This document shows, piece after piece, positions 41,132-49,686 of a DNA stretch of 64,000 nt (position 1 is its first letter; each line of letters opens with the position of its first letter). Position numbers and translations under genes: made by a program. The DNA comes from Flavobacterium hungaricum (lineage in GTDB: Bacteria > Bacteroidota > Bacteroidia > Flavobacteriales > Flavobacteriaceae): positions 682,001 through 746,000 of the forward strand of contig NZ_PRDM01000002.1 of NCBI RefSeq assembly GCF_015182285.1, read 5' to 3'. The notes beneath the pieces are model-generated. The model saw only the letters and a list, made by a program, of their open reading frames with translations, did not search any database and was not told where the DNA came from.

Positions 41132-41136
41132 AACTC

Positions 41137-41703
41137 TTAAGTCGTTCTGGTCCAGCAATCTTCGGCGTGATCGTTGACCATTCCAGTTGCCTGCATGTGT
41201 GCGTAGATTACAGTTGAGCCAACAAATTTGAAACCTCTTTTCTTCAAGTCTTTGCTGATTTCGTCTGAAAGCGGGGTAGTTGCAGGAACTTCTTTTGATG
41301 TTTTAGGATTGTTTATAATGGGTTTTCCGTTGGTGTACTTCCAAATGTAATCTGAGAAAGTTCCAAATTCTTCCTGAACTTTTATAAAGGCTTGAGCATT
41401 AGAAACAGCAGCTTTAATTTTAAGTTTATTTCTAATTATTCCGGTGTTCTGCATTAAATCTTCGATTTTATCTTCAGAATAACGGGCAATTTTTTTATAA
41501 TCAAATTGATCAAAAGCATTTCTAAAATTTTCTCTTTTGTTCAAAATAGTAATCCAGCTTAAACCCGCTTGAAAAGTTTCTAAGATTAGAAATTCGAAAA
41601 GTGTCGGATCGTCATAAACAGGAACACCCCATTCTTCGTCGTGGTATTTTTTGTATAAATCGCTTGAAGTACACCAGCTGCATCTTATAATATTATTTTC
41701 CAT
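41137..41703 (-). CDS. tag: DNA-3-methyladenine glycosylase I
   Basis: With the start at 41703 the product has 188 residues (MENNIIRCSWCTSSDLYKKY). It is the constitutive glycosylase removing N3-methyladenine. Landmarks are the zinc-site cysteines CSWC near the N terminus, the active-site region DEEWGVPVYDD, ILNKRENFRNAF, and a C-terminal HMQATGMVNDHAEDCW zinc-site end. A start 45 bases earlier would add residues overlapping the upstream gene. It overlaps the queuosine transporter by 11 bases. Confidence 0.93.
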   Translation of the reverse strand: MENNIIRCSWCTSSDLYKKYHDEEWGVPVYDDPTLFEFLILETFQAGLSWITILNKRENFRNAFDQFDYKKIARYSEDKIEDLMQNTGIIRNKLKIKAAVSNAQAFIKVQEEFGTFSDYIWKYTNGKPIINNPKTSKEVPATTPLSDEISKDLKKRGFKFVGSTVIYAHMQATGMVNDHAEDCWTRTT

Positions 41704-42385
41704 GAATATCAATTTGCGTTTGATTGTTTTCTGGATGCGGATCTTCACTCAAATATTTTTTTATCAAATGATGTCCAGCATAAATTAGCGGCGTTAAGAC
41801 AATAGCTAATGTAAGTTTAACAAGATATCCTGTTAATCCAGAAGTGATGTAGGTTTTGAAATCAATTTTTCCAGGCAGCCAGAAAGCAATTCCGAGCACA
41901 ATAAACGAGTCAAACAACTGCGAAATTACGGTCGATCCCGTAGCTCTCAACCATATTTTTTTCTCGCCGGTTCTTCTTTTAAAAAACCAAAAAATCCAGA
42001 CATCAATAAGTTGTGAAATTATAAAGGCAACTAAACTTCCAAAAATAATCCACATACTTTGTCCAAAAACAGCTTGAAACTGCTCGTCGTTAACAGGACT
42101 GATTCCTTTTGCTGCAGGAACTATGATTGCCATAAACAGCAGTAAAAAGGCGTAAGCGATCAGGCAGGCAGTAATAAAAGAAAGTTTTTTGACACCTTTT
42201 TCTCCAAAGTATTCATTAATTAAATCTGTGGTTAAAAAAACGACAGGCCAAGGTAAAATCCCGATGCTCATTACAAATGGCCCCATTTGAATCAATTTTC
42301 CTCCTATAAGTTCTGCAACTACGGCATTCGTAATAAAAATTCCGGAAAGGACAACAAAAACAATTTCTTTTCTAGTTTTAAACAT
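41693..42385 (-). CDS. queuosine precursor transporter (VUT/YhhQ family)
   Basis: A 230-residue inner-membrane protein with six or so helices, of the vitamin-uptake-like VUT family that takes up queuosine precursors (preQ0/preQ1). The signature block VAELIGGKLIQMGPF and the LTTDLINEYFGEKG motif match YhhQ. It lies upstream of tag with an 11-base overlap. No queuosine synthesis gene lies in this window. Confidence 0.88.
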   Translation of the reverse strand: MFKTRKEIVFVVLSGIFITNAVVAELIGGKLIQMGPFVMSIGILPWPVVFLTTDLINEYFGEKGVKKLSFITACLIAYAFLLLFMAIIVPAAKGISPVNDEQFQAVFGQSMWIIFGSLVAFIISQLIDVWIFWFFKRRTGEKKIWLRATGSTVISQLFDSFIVLGIAFWLPGKIDFKTYITSGLTGYLVKLTLAIVLTPLIYAGHHLIKKYLSEDPHPENNQTQIDIHGK

Positions 42386-42511
42386 ATTTGATTTGGTAAT
42401 TTATCTTCCAAATTTAAACTTTTTATACTGAATTGGGAATTTCTTCTTGATATTGGTTCAATTGCTTTTGCAGTTAAAAGTTAAAAATTTCTTCTTTGGT
42501 TTTGATTTCGT

Positions 42512-42519
42512 TACTTTTG
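42512..42519 (+). promoter_or_regulatory. promoter -7 element for the M3 peptidase
   Basis: TACTTTTG matches TAnnTTTG, with a start near 42526, 29 bases before the ATG at 42555. TTTG 13 bases upstream is too close for a standard -33 element. Confidence 0.5.
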
Positions 42520-42554
42520 AAACGATAACATGTTTTTTAATCAAATTTAGAGTA

Positions 42555-44672
42555 ATGAAAAAAATACTAACATTTTTTCTCATGGGTACAACCTTTTTTG
42601 CGGCTAACGCACAAACAAATCAAAGTAATCCTTTGCTTAAACCATGGACAGGGCCTTATGGCGGTGTTCCTGCTTTTAATGAGTACAAGGTTGCAGATTT
42701 TAAACCAGCCATTGAATTTGCGATTCAAGAAAAATTGAATGAAGTAGAAGCAATCGCTAACAATCCAAAAGCACCGACTTTTGATAATACTATTGCAGCT
42801 CTAGAGCGTTCTGGAGAAACTATGGATAGAATTGCTACTGTTTACGGAATTTATAGATCGAATTTGAGCAGTCCAGAATTTAATGTTGTGGATAGAGAAA
42901 TGTCGCCAAAGTTTTCTGAATTCAGCGATAAAATCAATCAAAACAAAAAATTATTTACAAGAATTGAGACACTTTACAATTCTAAGGATAGTAAAAAATT
43001 AACAAGCGAACAACAGCGTTTAATCTGGCTGTATTACACCAACTTTGTTCGTCAAGGTGCAAAATTAAATGATGCTGACAAAGCAAAAGTGGCGGCTATA
43101 AACAAACAGCTTGCAACATTGTTTACGACTTTCAGCCAGAATTTATTGGCAGAAGAGCACAATCAATACGTGGCGTTAAAAACAGAAAGTGATTTTGAGG
43201 GTCTTCCTTTAGAAGTAAAAAATGCAGCTATTGCAGAAGCAAAAGAAAGAAAACTGGATGTTATGGGATGTATTGCCAATACACGTTCTTCTATTGAGCC
43301 ATTTTTGACTTTCTCAACTCGCAGAGATTTAAGAGAAAAAGCATTTGATATTTTTGTAAAAAGAGGAGACAATGGCAATGCAAATGATAACAATTCTACT
43401 TTAGTGACTATTTTAGAATTAAGAACTCAAAAAGCAAATATACTTGGTTTCAAGACTTTTGCGCATTGGAGTTTGTCTAACAAAATGGCAAAAGACCCTC
43501 AGAAAACATTAGATTTAATGCTGTCGGTTTGGGAACCTGCTGTTGGAAAAGTAAATCAAGATGTAGCTGAAATGCAGAAAATTGTTGATGCTGAAGGCGG
43601 AAAATTTAAAATCGCTCCTTGGGATTATCGTTTTTATGCAGAAAAAGTTAGAAAAGCAAAATACGATTTAGATCAAAATGAGGTTAAACCGTATTTGCAA
43701 TTAGAAAAGCTTCGTGAAGGAATGTTCTGGGTTGCAGGTGAATTATTTAATCTGCAGTTCAAACAAATTACAAACGTTCCGGTTTATCACCCAGATGTGC
43801 GTGTGTGGGAAGTAAGTAACAAGCTGACAGGAAAAGCAGTTGGTTTATGGTATTTTGATCCTTATGCGCGTGCAGGCAAACGTTCTGGAGCTTGGATGAA
43901 TGCTTATCGCAATCAAGAAAGAATGGATAAAGAGGTGTTGACAATTGTGTCAAACAACTGTAACTTTATAAAAGGTGCAACAGATGAACCAATTTTAATT
44001 TCTTGGGAAGATGCCAGCACTTTGTTTCATGAATTCGGACATGCATTACACGGTTTATGTTCGAATGTGACGTATCCAAGTCTTGCGGGAACTTCGGTTG
44101 CTAGAGATTATGTTGAATTCCCTTCACAATTGTTAGAGCACTGGCTTGGTACTCCAGAAGTATTAAACAAATTTGCGCTGCATTATAAAACAGGAGAGCC
44201 TCTTCCTAAGGCTATGGTAGATAGAATAGAAAGAGCAGGTACTTTTGGAGAAGGATTCTCAACCGTAGAAACCATTTCAAGTTCGTTAGTAGACATGAAG
44301 CTTCATTTGGAAACTAAAAAAATAGATCCGAAGAAATTTGAGAAAGAAACTTTAGATGCGCTTCATATGCCTTCAGAAATTGTAATGCGTCATAGAATTC
44401 CTCAGTTTGGGCATATTTTCTCAAGTGATGGTTATGCTGCCGGATATTACAGCTATTTATGGGCAGATGTTATCAATGCAGATGCTTGGGAAGCTTTCTT
44501 AGAAGGAAAAGGTGCTTATGATAAAGCAGTGGCGAAAAAACTATATGATAATGTATTTAGTGTAGGAAATACTATTGATCAAGAAAAAGCATACGAAAAC
44601 TTTAGAGGAAGAGCTCCAAAGTCTGATGCTTTGATGAGAGCAAGAAATTTTCCTATTACAGCCAAAAAGTAA
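42555..44672 (+). CDS. dcp: M3 family metallopeptidase (dipeptidyl carboxypeptidase type)
   Basis: A 705-residue exported peptidase. Signal peptide MKKILTFFLMGTTFFAANA (AQ after it); the start at 42555 is chosen because a longer frame starts before the promoter. The M3 zinc site is FHEFGHALHG (His492, Glu493, His496) with a later glutamate in ETISSSLVD; the N-terminal DNTIAALERSGE is characteristic of the Dcp/oligopeptidase A group. It should remove C-terminal dipeptides in the periplasm. It is followed by two inverted terminators. Confidence 0.93.
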   Translation: MKKILTFFLMGTTFFAANAQTNQSNPLLKPWTGPYGGVPAFNEYKVADFKPAIEFAIQEKLNEVEAIANNPKAPTFDNTIAALERSGETMDRIATVYGIYRSNLSSPEFNVVDREMSPKFSEFSDKINQNKKLFTRIETLYNSKDSKKLTSEQQRLIWLYYTNFVRQGAKLNDADKAKVAAINKQLATLFTTFSQNLLAEEHNQYVALKTESDFEGLPLEVKNAAIAEAKERKLDVMGCIANTRSSIEPFLTFSTRRDLREKAFDIFVKRGDNGNANDNNSTLVTILELRTQKANILGFKTFAHWSLSNKMAKDPQKTLDLMLSVWEPAVGKVNQDVAEMQKIVDAEGGKFKIAPWDYRFYAEKVRKAKYDLDQNEVKPYLQLEKLREGMFWVAGELFNLQFKQITNVPVYHPDVRVWEVSNKLTGKAVGLWYFDPYARAGKRSGAWMNAYRNQERMDKEVLTIVSNNCNFIKGATDEPILISWEDASTLFHEFGHALHGLCSNVTYPSLAGTSVARDYVEFPSQLLEHWLGTPEVLNKFALHYKTGEPLPKAMVDRIERAGTFGEGFSTVETISSSLVDMKLHLETKKIDPKKFEKETLDALHMPSEIVMRHRIPQFGHIFSSDGYAAGYYSYLWADVINADAWEAFLEGKGAYDKAVAKKLYDNVFSVGNTIDQEKAYENFRGRAPKSDALMRARNFPITAKK

Positions 44673-44692
44673 ATTAGGTAATCGTTAGAATC

Positions 44693-44727
44693 AAAAAAGC
44701 CCGAATATTAAGTTATTCGGGCTTTTT
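44693..44727 (+). terminator. intrinsic terminator after the M3 peptidase
   Basis: AAAAAAGCCCGAATA, loop TTAAGT, then TATTCGGGCTTTTT. The core is the reverse complement of the one at 44771-44807. Confidence 0.9.
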
Positions 44728-44770
44728 ACTGAGTTGTATTTTGTTGATTAAAAGCTGCAATTCTATTACT

Positions 44771-44807
44771 AAAAAAGTCCCGAATAACTTAATATTCGGG
44801 ACTTTTT
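44771..44807 (-). terminator. intrinsic terminator of tsf
   Basis: AAAAAAGTCCCGAATA...TATTCGGGACTTTTT on either strand; on the minus strand it follows the tsf stop at 44827. Its core and loop are the inverse of the terminator at 44693-44727. Confidence 0.9.
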
Positions 44808-44826
44808 ATATTGAAATAATAATATA

Positions 44827-45789
44827 TTAACCTAAAGTAACTCTTTTGAAACCTGTAATTTCAACATTGAATCCTTTAACATAATCACCTACTTTTTTAC
44901 TGTCATCTTTGATGAAGTTTTGATCTAATAAAGCTTTTTCTTGATCTAAAGTAGTGTTGTCAGAGATGAAACGTTGCACTTTTCCAGGAATAATTTTATC
45001 CCAGATTTGTTCTGGTTTACCTTCAGCTTTTAATTCAGCTTTAGCATCTTCTTCAGCTTGTTTTAAAACTTCAGGAGTTAATTGAGAGAAAGAAATATAT
45101 TTAGGAACATTTTTTAAAGTTTTTCCTAAACGTTTAGCTTCTTCATTATCTTTTTCGATTACAGCAATACGAGCAGCAAGTTCAGATTCAACAAAAGCAG
45201 GATCAAAATCTTTGTAAGATAATGTGTCAGCTCCCATAGAAGCAACTTGCATAGAAATGTCTTTAGTTAAAACGTCACCATTAGCAATTGGAGCAGAAAT
45301 TGCAGTTAATGCAGCAATTTTGTTAACGTGAACATAAGATCCAACAAAAGCACCTTCTAAGATTTCAAAACCACCGATTTCGATTTTTTCACCAATAACT
45401 CCAGTTTGCTCGATTAATTTTTCAGCAACAGTAATTCCGTTGAAATCTGAAGCTAATAATTCTTCTTTAGAAGAGAAATTGATAGCTCTTTCAACTAAAT
45501 CTTTAGCTAAAGCTACGAAAGCCTCATTTTTACCTACGAAATCAGTTTCGCAGTTTAAAGTAATGATAGCTCCTTTAGTTTTGTCAGCATTAACAAAAGA
45601 AACAGCAGCTCCTTCAGAAGACTCACGGTCAGAACGGTTAGCAGCAACTTTTTGTCCTTTTTCTCTAAGGTTTTGGATAGCTTTATCGAAATCTCCTTCA
45701 GCTTCAACTAAAGCTTTTTTACAGTCCATCATTCCGGCACCTGTAACTTGTCTTAATTTATTTACGTCTGCAGCAGTAATTGTTGCCAT
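44827..45789 (-). CDS. tsf: elongation factor Ts
   Basis: A 320-residue guanine-nucleotide exchange factor for EF-Tu. The N-terminal signature ITAADVNKLRQVTGAGMMDCKKALVEAEGDFDKAIQNLREKGQKVAANRSDRESSEG and the TLNCETDFVGKNEAFVALAKDL block are intact. The length has the extra C-terminal region seen in Bacteroidota. It follows rpsB on the same strand, the usual rpsB-tsf order, with a gap of 137 bases containing AATTTGGAATTT repeats. Confidence 0.97.
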   Translation of the reverse strand: MATITAADVNKLRQVTGAGMMDCKKALVEAEGDFDKAIQNLREKGQKVAANRSDRESSEGAAVSFVNADKTKGAIITLNCETDFVGKNEAFVALAKDLVERAINFSSKEELLASDFNGITVAEKLIEQTGVIGEKIEIGGFEILEGAFVGSYVHVNKIAALTAISAPIANGDVLTKDISMQVASMGADTLSYKDFDPAFVESELAARIAVIEKDNEEAKRLGKTLKNVPKYISFSQLTPEVLKQAEEDAKAELKAEGKPEQIWDKIIPGKVQRFISDNTTLDQEKALLDQNFIKDDSKKVGDYVKGFNVEITGFKRVTLG

Positions 45790-45926
45790 AATATTTTGAA
45801 TTTTAATGTTAAAAGTAAAAATTCCAGCTTTTAAATCCCAAACTCCAATTTTAATAAATTATCAACATAACGTTTTTAATTCAATCTTGGATTTTGGAAT
45901 TTAAAATTTGGAATTTAAAATTTGAT

Positions 45927-46691
45927 TTATTCTTCAGTTGCAGGAGCAGCTTCAGCCTCAACAGCAGGAGCTTCTTCAGCAGCTTCAACTTCTTTTTCTG
46001 CACCTCTGTCAGATAGACCTTCGATTACAGCAGTAGTTACTAAAGATAAAATTTTGTCAATTGATTTAGAAGCGTCATCATTTGCTGGAATCACGTAATC
46101 AACCTCTCTTGGGTCAGAATTCGTATCAACCATTGCAAAAACTGGAATGTTTAATTTTTGAGCTTCTTTTATTGCGATGTGTTCAGCTTTGATATCTACT
46201 ACGAACAATGCTGCAGGTAGTCTAGACATATCAGCAATTGAACCTAAGTTTTTCTCTAATTTAGCACGTAGACGATCAACTTGCAAACGCTCTTTTTTAG
46301 AAAGAGTCATGAAAGTACCATCTTTCTTCATTTTATCAATAGAAGACATTTTTTTAACTGCCTTTCTGATAGTTACGAAGTTAGTCAGCATTCCACCTGG
46401 CCATCTTTCAGTGATGTAAGGCATGTTTGCAGCTTTTGCTTTTTCAGCAACGATGTCTTTAGCTTGTTTTTTGGTAGCTACGAATAAAATTTTTCTACCT
46501 GATGCAGCGATTTTTTTCAAAGCTTCGTTAGCTTCTTCAATTTTTGCTGCAGTTTTATATAGATTGATAATGTGAATACCATTACGCTCCATATAAATGT
46601 AAGGGGCCATATTTGGGTCCCATTTTCTAGTCATGTGTCCAAAGTGAACACCTGCTTCTAGTAAGTCTTTTACTTCTATTTTGTTTGCCAT
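45927..46691 (-). CDS. rpsB: 30S ribosomal protein S2
   Basis: A 254-residue ribosomal protein of the small subunit with GVHFGHMTRKWDPNMAPYIYMERNGIHIINL, ERWPGGMLTNFVTIRKA and VDTNSDPREVDYVIPANDDASKSI. The C-terminal tail is rich in Ala and Glu (AEEAPAVEAEAAPATEE), as in other Bacteroidota. It precedes tsf. The 175-base gap to rpsI carries a hairpin leader candidate at 46725-46793. Confidence 0.97.
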   Translation of the reverse strand: MANKIEVKDLLEAGVHFGHMTRKWDPNMAPYIYMERNGIHIINLYKTAAKIEEANEALKKIAASGRKILFVATKKQAKDIVAEKAKAANMPYITERWPGGMLTNFVTIRKAVKKMSSIDKMKKDGTFMTLSKKERLQVDRLRAKLEKNLGSIADMSRLPAALFVVDIKAEHIAIKEAQKLNIPVFAMVDTNSDPREVDYVIPANDDASKSIDKILSLVTTAVIEGLSDRGAEKEVEAAEEAPAVEAEAAPATEE

Positions 46692-46724
46692 TTTTGTACT
46701 AGTTTACGTTCTGTTGATTAGCAA

Positions 46725-46793
46725 TGTATAAATGGCGGTTTCCCAGGCTTTATACATTTAGATGCTAAACTATATCCTACCTCGATAGGAGAG
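46725..46793 (-). ncRNA. putative structured 5' leader of rpsB
   Basis: On the minus strand a perfect 8-base hairpin (TGTATAAA / TTTATACA, 46725-46756, loop of about 16 bases) and a second smaller hairpin (CCTA / TAGG around 46774-46791) stand between rpsI and the rpsB start. S2 is a known target of mRNA autoregulation in other bacteria; whether this leader binds S2 is unknown. Confidence 0.4.
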
Positions 46794-46835
46794 CAACAAT
46801 AACTGTGTTTTTTAATTTCAATAAATAATTGATAA

Positions 46836-46860
46836 TGTCTTGTCCGATCTGAACAAGACA
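46836..46860 (-). terminator. hairpin after rpsI
   Basis: TGTCTTGT and ACAAGACA form a perfect 8-base hairpin immediately after rpsI. There is no strong T run, so it may be an attenuating or RNA-stability hairpin and not a full terminator. Confidence 0.45.
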
Positions 46861-46867
46861 GGTAATA

Positions 46868-47254
46868 TTAACGTTTAGAGAATTGGAATCTCTTACGAGC
46901 TTTCTTCTGACCGAATTTCTTACGTTCAACCATTCTTGGGTCTCTTGTTAATAAACCTTCTGGCTTAAGGATTGCTCTGTTTTCAGCGTTAACTTCACAC
47001 ATTACGCGTGCTAATGCCATTCTTACAGCTTCTGCTTGACCAGTTGTACCACCTCCGTAAACGTTTACTTTTACATCAAAGTTACTAGCGTTTTCTGTCA
47101 TAGAAAGCGGTTGTAATACTTTGTATTGTAAAGTTGCAGTTGGAAAGTAAGTTGCGAATTCTTTTTTGTTTACTGTGATGTTTCCAGTTCCTTCAGAAAC
47201 ATATACACGAGCAACAGCGGTTTTTCTTCTACCGATTTTGTGAATAACTCCCAT
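46868..47254 (-). CDS. rpsI: 30S ribosomal protein S9
   Basis: A 128-residue ribosomal protein with the hallmark C-terminal tail RKKFGQKKARKRFQFSKR, which reaches the P-site tRNA. Upstream blocks GRRKTAVARVYVSEGTG and GGGTTGQAEAVRMALARVM are intact. It shares its start base with the stop of rplM (one-base overlap), the typical rplM-rpsI pair. Confidence 0.97.
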   Translation of the reverse strand: MGVIHKIGRRKTAVARVYVSEGTGNITVNKKEFATYFPTATLQYKVLQPLSMTENASNFDVKVNVYGGGTTGQAEAVRMALARVMCEVNAENRAILKPEGLLTRDPRMVERKKFGQKKARKRFQFSKR

Positions 47255-47709
47255 TACTTAAGATCATTTAGGTTAACAGTTCTAGGTTTTTGAGCTCCGT
47301 GAGTATGCTCAGCACCTACAACAACATTTAGATTTCTAAAAAGTTCAGCTCCTAATTTGTTTTTAGGTAACATTCCTTTTACCGCTTTTTCTACTAATAA
47401 TGCAGGGTTTTTAGATTGCAATACTTTAGCAGTTAAAGTTCTTTGTCCTCCTGGGTAACCTGTATGACGCATGTAAATTTTGTCATTCAATTTTGTACCT
47501 GTAAGGTTAATTTTTTCTGAGTTGATAACAATTACGTTATCTCCACAGTCAACGTGCGGTGTGTAACTTGGTTTGTACTTACCTCTTAAGATCATAGCGA
47601 CCTTTGAAGCAAGACGTCCTAAGTTATGACCTTCAGCGTCAACAACAATCCACTCTTTAGTTACAGTGCCTTTGTTTGCCGAAACTGTTTTGTAGCTTAA
47701 TGCGTCCAT
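47254..47709 (-). CDS. rplM: 50S ribosomal protein L13
   Basis: A 151-residue large-subunit protein with WIVVDAEGHNLGRLASKVAMILRGKYKPSYTPHVDCGDNV and YMRHTGYPGGQRTLTA plus KGMLPKNKLGAELFRNLNVV. First gene of the pair with rpsI. A leader stem CATCCCC/GGGGATG lies upstream. Confidence 0.97.
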   Translation of the reverse strand: MDALSYKTVSANKGTVTKEWIVVDAEGHNLGRLASKVAMILRGKYKPSYTPHVDCGDNVIVINSEKINLTGTKLNDKIYMRHTGYPGGQRTLTAKVLQSKNPALLVEKAVKGMLPKNKLGAELFRNLNVVVGAEHTHGAQKPRTVNLNDLK

Positions 47710-47732
47710 AATATTATTTTAATTAAACATTC

Positions 47733-47760
47733 CATCCCCAATAAAGGGGATGCAAAAGTA
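47733..47760 (-). promoter_or_regulatory. rplM: rplM promoter -7 element and start-proximal stem
   Basis: Minus strand TACTTTTG at 47753-47760 gives a start near 47747. CATCCCC (47733-47739) and GGGGATG (47746-47752) pair perfectly around AATAAA, so a hairpin would occupy the 5' end of the transcript or overlap its start site. Confidence 0.5.
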
Positions 47761-47845
47761 CAATTAATTATTTTAAAACCAAATACCTTAAAGAATATTT
47801 TATTCGCTGAAAATCAGGCATTCAGTTTTTGAAATAAATAGCCAT

Positions 47846-47881
47846 AAAAAAACCGTCTCTACTTTATAGTAAAGACGGTTC
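47846..47881 (-). terminator. intrinsic terminator of the ferritin-like operon
   Basis: AACCGTCT...AGACGGTT with a 13-base inner stem and a run of A/T on the 3' side of the minus strand, following the ferritin-like gene stop at 47902. Confidence 0.85.
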
Positions 47882-47901
47882 AATATTTCAGTCAAAATAT
47901 A

Positions 47902-48714
47902 TTATACAATAAATATATTGGCAATATCAACAACCTGCTGCGTGGTAAGCGGCTCATCATAAGCTTCTGAGCCTGCTGCTGCTCCAAATGCTGCGGCAGT
48001 ATTAAAACCAGCCTGAACTGTTACTCCTTCGCCATCATAGACTGCTTGTGTCGCCGCAGGCATTCCTGCGCCTCTCTCGGCATTCGAAATCCAGCCTTTT
48101 AATCCTCTTAATCTTCTAACTTCGGATGCGTGGCGAGCTTCTACGGAGTGAATCTGCAATGCGGCAGTTAATAAATCTGGTGTCGTGATTAAATTAGCAG
48201 CCTGTCCTTTATAAGCTCTTACACCTGTGTCTTCAAATGCTTGCGCCAGGGCCAGAAAAGTCGGGTAATCTCCAAAAGGATTAAATGCGCCTCCTACTGT
48301 AAAATCAAAAGTGGGTTTGGGAACAAAGTTGGCACTGGCTGTTCCGCCCAATCCTGCAATTAAAAATTTAACGTGATCCGATTCGTGAGCCGCAATCTGC
48401 TGGAATACTTTTAGATCGCGTCCGCCGTTTTCAGAAGCTGGTATTACACCAGAATCCAAAGCCATCGCATAAAATTCGTTTTCAAGATATTCTAAGGTTA
48501 AAGCAAACTGCAATGCTCCAATAGGAGTTGCAGGAGTTGCAGTTATATCTTTAGCCATTGCTTTATTTGCTAAAGCCGATAAACCAAACGGGATCGATGC
48601 CAAGGCTAAATTTTTTCCGATATTTCCAAACTGAGAAAAACTGTCTCTGCGTGAGCCCGTACTATTCATTAAATGATCATCAGTAAAGGATTCTATAAAT
48701 TTTAAGATATTCAT
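47902..48714 (-). CDS. ferritin-like domain protein (second of a pair)
   Basis: A 270-residue protein of the ferritin-like (PF13668-type) group with four helices carrying the metal-binding residues: LEYLENEFYAMAL, AAHESDHVKFL, EDTGVRAYKGQ and SVEARHASEVR. An SRRDSF twin arginine sits near residue 22 but its hydrophobic core is weak, so export by Tat is uncertain. It is 25 bases after a related gene and in the same operon. Relatives store or detoxify iron or manganese, or handle reactive oxygen; the exact role is unknown. Confidence 0.75.
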   Translation of the reverse strand: MNILKFIESFTDDHLMNSTGSRRDSFSQFGNIGKNLALASIPFGLSALANKAMAKDITATPATPIGALQFALTLEYLENEFYAMALDSGVIPASENGGRDLKVFQQIAAHESDHVKFLIAGLGGTASANFVPKPTFDFTVGGAFNPFGDYPTFLALAQAFEDTGVRAYKGQAANLITTPDLLTAALQIHSVEARHASEVRRLRGLKGWISNAERGAGMPAATQAVYDGEGVTVQAGFNTAAAFGAAAGSEAYDEPLTTQQVVDIANIFIV

Positions 48715-48739
48715 AATTTCTACATTTTAGCGGGTTAGA

Positions 48740-49486
48740 TTAAGGTAAGTATTTGGCTGTAAATTTTGTAGTGATAAAATTGGCAGCAATAGGCAGGATT
48801 TTAGACGGATCTTTTGCGTCGTCCAATCCTGTTGACATGTTTACGATATCATCTCCGGCAAAATCTTTAGAATTCGGATTGATTAAACTTCTTATTGCAG
48901 ATGCGTGTCTTGCTTCTACCGAAACAATTTTTCCAGCTAACAATAAGTAATCGGCTGTTTTAATTAATTTTCCTGCACCATTATAGGCAGCAACTCCAGT
49001 ATCTTCTAATGCTTTTGCAGTAGCCAGAACTTCTGTGCGGCTGTTAAAATTTAAAGAGCCGTAATTAAAGGTGAGGCTAGGAAGTAATTGTGAACTCGGA
49101 TCTGGAAGTGCTCCAGTCAAAGCGGCTTTGAAAAAATCTCTGTGAACAACTTCGTGATGGTATAAATCGGTTAATACCTGACGTTCTACAGAACTAAACA
49201 CAGAATTGAAGCTGCTTGCATTTACTACTTTGGTATAAAAATCGGCTTCCAGCTGTTCGAGAGCATAGGCATAAGTCAAAACTCCGAAATCGCCGGAGCC
49301 TAAATCAAAAACACCATTTCGAACTCCTGGAAGAGAGGTGTCGTCCATTTTATCATCATTATCATTGTCGCTGCAGCCAGCTAAGACCAAACCTGTGGTC
49401 ACTAATGTTAATCCGCTGAGCTTAAGAAAGCTCCTTCTGCTATTCAATGAAGGGTCAACTTCATGAATTTTAACTTCGTTTTTCAT
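48740..49486 (-). CDS. ferritin-like domain lipoprotein with Tat signal
   Basis: A 248-residue ferritin-like protein. The N terminus has a twin-arginine motif (NSRRSFLKLSG) and then a lipobox (LVLAGC), so it is likely exported folded by Tat and lipid-anchored. The four-helix core contains YALEQLEADFYTKV, LYHHEVVHRDFFKA, LEDTGVAAYNGA and SVEARHASAIRS, which form the metal site. It starts the two-gene operon. A role in metal or oxidative stress protection is inference. Confidence 0.78.
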   Translation of the reverse strand: MKNEVKIHEVDPSLNSRRSFLKLSGLTLVTTGLVLAGCSDNDNDDKMDDTSLPGVRNGVFDLGSGDFGVLTYAYALEQLEADFYTKVVNASSFNSVFSSVERQVLTDLYHHEVVHRDFFKAALTGALPDPSSQLLPSLTFNYGSLNFNSRTEVLATAKALEDTGVAAYNGAGKLIKTADYLLLAGKIVSVEARHASAIRSLINPNSKDFAGDDIVNMSTGLDDAKDPSKILPIAANFITTKFTAKYLP

Positions 49487-49625
49487 AATTAAAGGTTTTT
49501 TAATAAGGTTAATAACATTGGTCTTGTATTATTAACGAAATTTTTAGAGATACGGTTTTAAACTTTAACATTTTTTATTTTTCTTTTAAAAAAATTTCAG
49601 TGTTTTGAAGATCAACTGCTTGTTT

Positions 49626-49658
49626 TTTGTTTTATTATCGGTAATTCTACTATATTTG
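49626..49658 (+). promoter_or_regulatory. promoter for the LacI regulator
   Basis: TTTG at 49626-49629, a 21-base spacer, then TATATTTG at 49651-49658, with a start near 49665. ATCA and TGAT (49661-49674) form a small inverted repeat over the start site and could be an operator for autoregulation. Confidence 0.65.
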
Positions 49659-49686
49659 TATCAATTACGTGATAAATTATTTTTAA

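Larger units (their letters stand above)
40767..41136. other. thiamine operon leader and repeat array
   Basis: A 370-base gap between thiS and tag (both minus strand). From the thiS side it holds the start-codon hairpin, the TPP riboswitch, the thiamine promoter, a short AT-rich stretch and about 16 heptamer repeats (41017-41131) that end just before the tag stop codon. An open frame across the array only encodes the repeated FKFQVSS and is not a gene. Confidence 0.85.

Noticed and set aside
40867..41133. Open frame encoding repeated FKFQVSS on the minus strand
   Set aside because: It is a by-product of the heptamer array (7-base unit read in three codon phases) and of the riboswitch; no promoter or conserved protein.
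46281..46487. Plus-strand frame inside rpsB
   Set aside because: A mirror of ribosomal protein codons, with aromatic/Ser bias.
46692..46867. A tRNA in the rpsI-rpsB gap
   Set aside because: No anticodon arm or GGTTC T-loop; only hairpins were found.
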